Origin: Scalesia atractyloides
Taxonomy: Eukaryota; Streptophyta; Magnoliopsida; Asterales; Asteraceae
Direction: 5' to 3'
NCBI GenBank assembly: GCA_947069175.1
Contig: CAMTDV010000017.1
Span: 38,883,126-38,947,125 of the forward strand
DNA length: 64,000 bases
This document shows positions 56,808-64,000 of the stretch, piece by piece (position 1 is the first letter of the stretch; every line of letters starts with the position of its first letter). The notes beneath the pieces were generated by a model. That model saw only the letters and a list, made by a program, of their open reading frames with translations. It was not told the origin of the DNA and ran no database searches. A program made the position numbers and the translations under genes.

Positions 56808-58151
56808 CTAGTTGGGTGGTTCGTTTGGGCCATCATTATTTTCAACAGGATTGGCGTTGATGTTGTAAACTCTTCCTCTTGCTGGTGGCCTAGTGATTAG
56901 GTTTCCTTGATTTGCTTGGTTAACTGGGTTTGCTTGAGCTTGGGCGTGTATGATGTTAACCAATCGAGGGCACGTGTTTCTAAAGTGAGTAGGGTCGCCA
57001 CAATTAAAAAAAGCTCGAACATAAGGAAACATGGGGTATTGGGGTTGTTGATATGTTTAGATCATGCTTTGAGTAGGGGGTGAGGTTTGGTTTTGAGAGG
57101 TGCGGCAAGCCTTGCTCAAATGACCATAGCGTCCACAATTCGCACATAGTCGACAAGGTCAGGTAGATGGATGGTGATAAAAACAGGTGTTACATTGAGG
57201 GTGAGGTCCAAGGTAAGGTTTCTTATTTGGGTAAGTTGAGTTGGGTGCTACTTGAGTGATTGGGATAGCTTGGAGGGGTACGGCTTGTGAGGCTGGTTGA
57301 TTGCGTTGGGTGACAGCGAAAAGTTGCCCATCTCGTTTTCTCTTAGAGATGGGTTGAGAAGGGGATTCGGTTTGGGTGGAGTTTGAGGTTTCAGTTGATG
57401 CTTTATCCTTCTTCTTCTCCTCCTTGAAGTCCTTATTTCGTATGCGGTTCTCGGTGAGTTCTGTAGCTAACTCCATTGCTGCTTCCAAAGTTGCAGGTGT
57501 GGTACTTATTACAGAGTCTTGAATTTTTGAAGGAAGACCTCGGATGTAGTGCTCGATCAAACGGTAAAGAGGAGTGAACAAGTTGGGAACCATTTGATTT
57601 AACTCGAGGAATCTCTTGTTGTATGTGGTGTGGTCGCCTTCCTTTTGTTTCAAAGAATAGAACTCATCCTCCAATTTCTTGATTTCGCTTCTTGGGCAAA
57701 ACCGTCTTGTCATGATTTCCTTCAACTCTTCCCAAGTCAAAGTCATAGCATCTTCAACACCGCGTTTGGCCTTCTCTGTATTCCACCATGTAAGTGATAT
57801 TCCAATTAAACGACCAGTAGCATATCGCACTTTGCGATCATCGGGGCAATCGCAATTTAGAAAAGTGTTTTCCATTTCTTCAAACCAATGGAGGAGAGCG
57901 GTGACACCTTCAGTCCCTTCGTATTTTGGAGGGTCGCAGGATTTGAAATGCTTGAAGGTGCATTTAGTGGTAATTGGGGGAGGGTTGACAACATTTTGAT
58001 CTTCTTGATTGACGGGATTAGCGGTAAGGGCTTGTTGAACTTGAACTACAATGTTGGGTATTACGGCAGCCATTTGTTGAGCGATTTGGGCAGCCATGCG
58101 TTCGCGGGCTTTTCCTGATCTCACCTTCCTACGAGCGGAATTAGAAGACAT
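56808..58151 (-). pseudogene. T5 gag, two premature stops
   Basis: One reading frame from ATG 58151 to the stop before 56808 encodes a Ty3 gag. A basic N-terminus (SSNSARRKVRSGKARERM) is followed by the capsid-like core with FEEMENTFLNCDCPDDRKVR, ATGRLIGISLTWWNTEKAKR and WEELKEIMTRRFCPRSEIKK. Then come a Lys/Glu-rich linker and zinc-knuckle motifs CANCGRYGHLSKAC and FNCGDPTHFRNTC. In-frame TGA (near 57162) and TAA (near 57058) split it, consistent with CGA and CAA changed by C-to-T. No frameshift is visible, so only two changes separate it from an open frame. No pol follows. Confidence 0.9.
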
Positions 58152-58254
58152 CTACAAGGAATACATATCAAGAGTATGAGTTGGACGTTTTAGGGGTCAT
58201 GTGTCGTATTTAGGAATGAACAATCATAAAATAAATATAGAATAATAAATCTAC

Positions 58255-58672
58255 TACATCCATAGGATGTCTTGGGCTTTGCTCGTAATTGGGCCTTGCA
58301 TGCCGCCATACTTCACCTTCGTAATCATGTGGGCCCCCATGATTACCGGGTTTTTCATATGGTTCGCATGTGTTAGCCTGGTTACGTACACTAAAACCCG
58401 GAGAAAATCGAGAAATATGTATGTAACGTATGATATTCGGAATGTATCCAGGTGTGGACACGGTGACACCTCAAAGTGGGGTTAGTTCGAACGACGTTTG
58501 GTGTGGCATGCTTTGGCCTAATAGGTCCTTCGTACTCTCATCGTTGGTCCCCAGGTAGGCAAACTGGTCCGTTATATTGGATTTATACGAATGCCAACCT
58601 AGACAGGACGTTCCGACTACCGGTACTTCTACCCTTACAGTTACTACATGCCCGTCGTAGAACTCACTTTGA
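58255..58672 (-). repeat. Conserved leader block in T5
   Basis: Reverse complement of the block at 8945-9335 in T2; the core match is 58480-58672. It lies between the primer-binding site and gag. Confidence 0.7.
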
Positions 58673-58980
58673 TGAGATTTGAAAAATGACAAATGCGATA
58701 AAATCTTGAATAACGGAAGTATGAAGATGATTTGAATATGTGAACATTGAAATATGTATGATGAATGTGTATGTAATTATGTATGTTTGACTGTAAGTAT
58801 AATTCACTATGTATCACAAAATGTAATATTGGAAGTGTTTGCATGCATTTGTGTATGTAATAAATATGAAAGAAATAAACATCATGAATTTGCATGTAAC
58901 CACATAAACAATTAAAATCTAATCAACTATAGTATAGGCTCTAAGGGTCTAATAACCTATCCTATATCCCTATAGTCAAA

Positions 58981-58996
58981 AGCTCTGATACCAATC
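58981..58996 (-). other. Primer-binding site of T5
   Basis: On the minus strand GATTGGTATCAGAGCT follows the LTR end exactly, the standard tRNA-Met-type site. Confidence 0.88.
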
Positions 58997-61606
58997 TGTC
59001 ACACCCCGACCCGCAGCAGAAAAGGTGATCGGGGCATGATTGGGTTTTCATCAAAGCTCATGACATTTTTTATAATGATTCATATTTATTATTACAATTT
59101 AAAGGATATCATACAATCATATCATACAAGTTCAATATGTTCTATACATCTTTCTAGGCTTCATTATTTTTCTTCTAAGGCACTTTCCTATGTGTTCCTT
59201 GCTTCATCCTGTCCACCTGTATCATGTGTAAAAATGGTTTTTGGATCAACAAAAGGTTGGCGAGTGAATCCTATTAAAACATTTAAACGTGTTTATTGAA
59301 TTGATTATAAAATAAAGTGCATAACCACATATGAGTAAATGTAAATGTAAATTTATTCACAAAACACTTAATATTAAATATTGCACACACATACAACAAT
59401 AGATTGTTTTGAGGCACGCGTTGTTCAACTCGTCTCCCACGAGGAACTGATGGGTCTAATGAATGAGTTTGGGGCACGCGTTGTTCTACGAACTGATGGG
59501 CCTAATGAATGATTTTTAAGGCACGCGTTGTTCAACTCGTCTCCCACGAGGAACTGATGGGCCTAACAAATAATTTGCATACAACTTGACAATATGTAAT
59601 ACATCACAACAAACAATATTTACATTCTAAGTTTAGATCATAATATGGTATAGCACGAGTTTGAATAATCGAATTAGTTTAAGTGACACATGATACACCC
59701 CAAAACATGAAAAAAAAGGGGAATTTGTAAGAATTCACTCACATTGGGTGCGTTCATTTGATGATGTTGAATGCACACGAGTTTGGAGTGTTGATCGACG
59801 AGGAATAACTAACCTAAATAATACGGAAAGGTACGGTAAATAAGTGGATTTTATTAACAATTTTAATAGGGTTTTTAGATTTATTTTTGTGAGTTTAAGG
59901 TTATTTTCTAACTTTAAAAACATTATTTTTAAGTAATTTTAATTTATTTTTAAAATTAAATAAATAAATAAAAATATAAAAAAATGTTGACTTTTTGGGT
60001 TGACCATTGACCGTTGACTGTTTGACTGTGACTGTTGACTGTTTGACCGGTTCGATCGTGTGTATGTATGCGCCGGGTAAGGCTCGAACCCGAGACCTCC
60101 CGTACGCGTGCACGCAGCTCTGCCAACTGAGCTACGTGTCTAACCCGAAATATTTCTGTTTTTAATTATATTTATACACTATTTAATTTAATCAGAAATC
60201 ATTTATTTTTAAAAAGGATTTAATTACATCGGACCGGTGCACACAACAGGTCTCGAACGCGACCTGTGGTTTAGTGTTGCACACAGTCCACCGCTGGACT
60301 GTGTGTCTAACCTGGTTAATATACTGATTTTTATTAAATTTAACATCTTCCAGCGAGTTGATCCGGTCCGGTTTTTTAAAAAGAACATTTTTATTTCTGT
60401 GAGTAAGGTTGTGTCAAGGATCAAACTCGAGACGTGTGTTAATCGTTTGCACACAGTCCACCGCTGGACCGTGTGTCTAACCCGGTTAATATAATGATTT
60501 TTATTAAACTTATACGTAAGTTCGACTTCATCTTCTTCGTTCAAAGATACAGACGACGATTAATCAACTGTTCTTGTTTAATTCGATTAACGAAATTTAT
60601 AAGCGATTGAAATGTGATGGACAGAGAGGGTTTGGGGAAAGAATGTACCGAAACAGATGTCTTTCTTAGAACTCCGGCAAGGATCGTCGGCTCTGTTTTG
60701 TGAACTCCGTCTGCTCGGATCAATCAACAGTTTTGATCGATTAGATGTGAAATTGAGTTACTAAACAATGATTAACAGAAGGTTTGAATGATTATACCGA
60801 TTCACAGCGTGATTTGGAAATTCCAGAAGTTTTCCGGCGAAAGCAAAATATTCCGGCTACGTCGTCTGGGATTGATGCTGGTTGATGAATTGAAGTTTGT
60901 AATAGTCTAACAATGGATTGAAACCGAAAGAGTCGAGGTATTTACCGTTTTGATGAAAGTCTCGGTTTTCTGGCGAAAGTCCGATGATTGCAGAAAATCT
61001 CCGGCAAGTGAAATTGATTCGAGAAATGGTGCGATTTTGAGCGAAATGATTTCCAGAGACTTGGGTGTGTATTTGTAGGGAAGAATCGCGATGAATTGAG
61101 TCTGATTTCAGTCTTGATTCGTTGGTCAGATTTTTTCTAGCGGTTATGACTGATGTCGCGGGATTAGACATCGGTTATAACCGACGTTGATGTTAAAGCA
61201 TCCGTTAAGTCAAAAGAAACCGACGATGATTGGCGAAATCGTCGGAATTTCCGGCGACTGCGAAATGGGCGCGCTGTTGACTGATTTGATTTCGAGTTTC
61301 ATTATATGTATTAATTGTTTCGATATATCAACAAATAACACAAGTGGCGGAGTGGTGGGATATGCGTAAGTTGAGTCTTTGAGGCTCACCCGGCTGACCC
61401 GGGTTCGAAACCCGGCATCAGCAAATTATTTTTATTTCATTATTTATTATAAATTTTCAATTATAGATTTTAAATTCTAATATATTTATTAGTTATGTAT
61501 TGTATAAAATTAATTTGAGCATTAAATACGCAACGAAATTTTTAACTGGATGTTCGGTTAATAAACGTAGCGGGTTTGGTTAACCCGGTTTTTGACGGAT
61601 GTTACA
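58997..61606 (-). repeat. 5' LTR of T5 (right copy)
   Basis: Same sequence as 53015-55626 with few differences. It includes the same tRNA-like modules at 60069-60145, 60235-60315, 60407-60495 and 61340-61423. Confidence 0.95.
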
Positions 61607-61611
61607 GCTGC

Positions 61612-62996
61612 TGACTACCTGTCTCATCTTGAAGATCCCGCCTTAGAAGGAACTCGAGAAGAACTCATAAACAAAAAATTCCCCATAGAATCCTTAGAAA
61701 TGGTAGAATTCAAAGAAGAACCTTGGTACGCAGATTTTTCTAACTACGTAGCTAGTGGCACTATCATCAAAGGATTATCTTATCATCAGCAAAATAATTT
61801 TTTTGCAGATGTAAAACAGTATTTTTTGGAGGACCCATATCTTTTCAGAATTTGTGCAGATCAATTCATTTGATGATGCATCTGTGGTCGGGAAGCCAAG
61901 TAAATTCTTCACCATTGTCACGAAGGACCATGTGGAGGACATCACGGAATAGCCAATACCACAAGAAAGGTGTATGATTCAGGATTTTACTAGCGCACAA
62001 TAGATACAGACACTTATGTATTAGTCAAAACGTGTGATGCATGCAAGCGGGCAGACAAAATTTCAAGAAGAAACGAAATGCCACAAAATAGCATTCTTAT
62101 TTGAGATATCTTCGACGTATGGGGATTGGACTTCGTGGGACCATTCCCATCATCAAGAGGAAACAAATACATTTTAGTGGATGTCGACCTACGTTTCTAA
62201 ATGGGCTGAAGTTGAAGCTCTTCCAACCAACGATGGAAGAGTAGTAGTAAAATTCCTGAAAAAGCTACTCTCACGTTTCGGAACACCAAAAGCCCTAATT
62301 AGTGATAGAGGTACTCACTTTAATAATCTTAAAATGGAAAAACCTCTAATACATTATGGGGTCCATAACCGTCTCTCGACAGCCTATCACCTTCAAACCA
62401 ATGGTTAAGCTGAAGTAACAAATCGAGGTCTAAAAAGAATCCTAGAAAAAACTGTGGGTCAAAATCGAAAAGAATGGTCAGATAAACTAGACGATGCATT
62501 ATGGGCATTTCGAACAACTACACCAATAGGGACCACACCATATAAGTTAGTCTATGGAAAAAATTGCTACCTTCAGTAGAAATTGAACACATAGCATATT
62601 AGGCATTGAATAATGTAAACTTGAACCAAGAAATTTCAGAAAAATATCACCTACAAAAGTTAAATGAATTAAATGAATTGAGAATTCAAGCATATTCCAA
62701 CTCTGAAATCTATAAGGAACGCTAAACAAGAATACATGATAAATATATAAGTGCACCTAAAGAATTCAGGGAAGGCGATCAAGTGCTTCTCTTTAACTTA
62801 AGGCTACGTCTTTTTTCAGGAAAATTTAAGTTCCTGGTCCGGACCTTTCACCATCACAAAAGTTTACCCCCATGGTGTGATAGATATTAAGCCTCCAAAT
62901 GGAGAACCATTTAAAGTAAATGGACAAAGGCTAAAATTCTATGAAGGATTCATTGAAGAAGAAGAAACGGGAAATGACCTTGGAGGAGGTAGATAA
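61612..62996 (+). pseudogene. Athila RNase H end and integrase
   Basis: The Athila frame resumes after T5 (DYLSHLEDPALEGTREELIN). The integrase has a decayed zinc-binding part near 61800-62090 and DVWGLDFVGPFPSSRGNKYI near 62115-62170, which carries the first catalytic Asp. LISDRGTHF carries the second, and AEVTNRGLKRILEKTVG carries the Glu. Stops at 61871, 62406 and around 62577, with several shifts, break it. The C-terminal SWSGPFTITKVYPHGVIDI-like part ends near 62960. Confidence 0.85.
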
Positions 62997-63735
62997 GTAA
63001 CGAGAAAGACACTAACAACTTGTATATATTTTTTCAGCAATCATGTCTTCTTCGCATTATGTATTCTGATTTTCTCTTTGATCACCGAAGAATCCTTCAA
63101 AATATTGATAAACTTCAGGAGTCATAAATGCTTGACAAGTGTTTTGTAAAAATTCTCCTTTAGTAAAATAACAATAATCGGATTCTTTTGGAACGTCATC
63201 GTAAACAATCTCTAATTCCAGTTCTTCAATAATTTCTGCCAACAATGCGTGACCTTTGGTTTCGAAAGATATGTATCCAATTAAAACCTTCATCTTCCTG
63301 TGTAGCGACTAGGGCTTTATCATTGGATCTTGCCGAACCCTCATTTTTTTTTTTGCTTTCAGTAATCCATCTTCTAGGTATAATTTGGAAGTATATAACA
63401 TACGGACAAGTCTACAAATCAGGTAAACACGAAACCAGGAACCTAGTGGGTAGAGAAACAAGGGGCAATGCCTATATATATATATATGTATATAGGAGAA
63501 GACACAGGGTCATGCCCCAGTAGGCACGGGGCGTGCCCATCTGCAGATAGGATAAAACCCTTCTGGCAGACCTTTCGTTTTCATAACTGCCACGCTCCGT
63601 TTCCCTGCACGTGACGGTTCTCTACTACTTTTCACGCTTTCCGTCCGAAAACTACTAACAAGGTATGTCACTAACATCTACATTTGTCTGATTTACGCTT
63701 TGCATGTTACATAACATCTAGATTTGAGGAAAAAA
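62997..63735 (+). other. Athila 3' region after pol
   Basis: Mostly non-coding on the plus strand. A pyrimidine tract TTTTTTTTTTTGCTTTCAG lies near 63342. Two more CACGGGGCCGTG-type palindromes occur at 63505-63540. The 3' LTR of the Athila is not reached because C4 starts at 63736. Confidence 0.55.
63057..63293 (-). CDS. Antisense 78-codon ORF downstream of Athila pol, unknown
   Basis: An intact acidic frame on the strand opposite to the Athila, starting MKVLIGYISFETKGHALLAE and rich in Glu, Tyr and Phe. I do not recognise it. The codon content looks protein-like, and some plant Ty3 elements of the Tat group carry antisense ORFs between pol and the 3' LTR, so it could be real. It may equally be a captured fragment or chance. 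Confidence 0.35.
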   Translation of the reverse strand: MKVLIGYISFETKGHALLAEIIEELELEIVYDDVPKESDYCYFTKGEFLQNTCQAFMTPEVYQYFEGFFGDQRENQNT

Positions 63736-64000
63736 TGTTGATGCATATGTCTGTCACCTACGTCATCGAATCATATCAAGTCTGTAATAGGAACGAATGT
63801 TAGAATATATGTGTGTATGTACACTTCGCACAAAGTGAAGTTCACTTCGTACGAAGGTAGCTTAGCTTCATACAAAGAGAAACCATAGCTTCGCACGAAG
63901 GTAATCCAAGTCCTATAAATAGGTGTGCGATGTTAGTGTTAGATATCGTTTTATAAGCCGGACGGCGGAGCTCTGTCCAACTGTTTCTAGGATCTTGTAC
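63736..64000 (+). repeat. C4: start of a copia LTR, cut by the window edge
   Basis: TGTTGATGCATATGTCTGTC matches the start of the C2 3' LTR (TGTTGGTGCATTATGTCTAT). CTTCGTACGAAG-type palindromes fill 63822-63902, followed by TCCTATAAATAGG as TATA box near 63912. The element continues right of the window. Confidence 0.75.

Larger units (their letters stand above)
53015..61606 (-). mobile_element. T5: complete gag-only Tekay-like element (minus strand)
   Basis: Two LTRs of 2612 and 2610 bases, a primer-binding site, a gag ORF, a polypurine tract and a perfect 5-bp target duplication define an intact insertion of 8.6 kb in the Athila pol. By eye I can pick out roughly forty to fifty differences between the LTRs, so it is the youngest dated insertion here. 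There is no protease, RT, RNase H or integrase. It is a gag-bearing non-autonomous element (TR-GAG type) that would need pol from a relative. Confidence 0.93.

Noticed and set aside
53015..61606. A segmental tandem duplication joining 53015-55626 and 58997-61606
   Set aside because: The copies are LTRs: they are bounded by TG and CA, flank a primer site and polypurine tract, and the whole unit has a 5-bp target duplication.

Overview
The window is plant nuclear DNA, almost certainly from a eudicot and probably from the daisy family (Asteraceae). It consists mainly of LTR retrotransposons nested in one another. The family assignment is an inference from the style of the elements: Tekay-like chromoviruses with 2.6-3.6 kb LTRs, SIRE-like copia elements with an env-like 3' ORF, and an Athila-like element with paired CACGGGGCCGTG palindromes. 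Only one host protein gene is recognisable, a CBF/DREB1-type AP2/ERF transcription factor near 41 kb, and it carries a frameshift.

Left part (1-34.5 kb) is one nested stack read from inside to outside. The labels are mine. T1 (1-3464) is the 3' end of a Tekay-like Ty3 element with integrase, chromodomain and a 3' LTR. It sits in C1, a SIRE-like copia element (3465-5635 and 14833-18587). C1 is split again by T2 (5636-14832), a complete LTR element with no gag or pol. C1 sits in T3 (18588-23208), a Ty3 3' end with a 3.6 kb LTR. T3 abuts T4 (23209-26121, minus strand), a Ty3 element with a gag-like ORF. T4 interrupts the gag zinc knuckle of C2 (26122-34549), another SIRE-like copia element, whose env-like ORF also carries a MITE and a solo Ty3 LTR (30156-32967). 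Then comes C3 (34550-37277, minus), a 5' LTR plus decayed gag of a third copia element.

Middle part (37.3-48.9 kb) is the only non-LTR stretch. It holds a tRNA-derived SINE with a 15-bp target duplication, several foldback elements sitting in TA tracts, the frameshifted CBF/DREB1 gene, a 1.2 kb array of the palindrome ACATGATCATGT, a possible CACTA remnant and three TATG/TGTA microsatellite clusters.

Right part (48.9-64 kb) is an Athila-like element (48879-63735). Its RNase H region is split by T5 (53015-61606, minus strand), a complete young gag-only Tekay-like element with a perfect GCTGC target duplication. The Athila is in turn cut by the LTR of a fourth copia element, C4, at 63736.

The most notable signal is a hairpin found nine times in T2, T3 and T5. 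Its apical sequence is nearly invariant (GGATACGCCGCTGGTACTT then CTATATATAAG), while its stem arms differ in sequence but stay complementary. In all three elements copies lie about 0.35-1.1 kb upstream of the 3' LTR. T2 and T5 also share a conserved leader block and tRNA-like modules inside their LTRs. Both lack pol, so these shared non-coding parts are candidates for cis signals used in trans-mobilisation.
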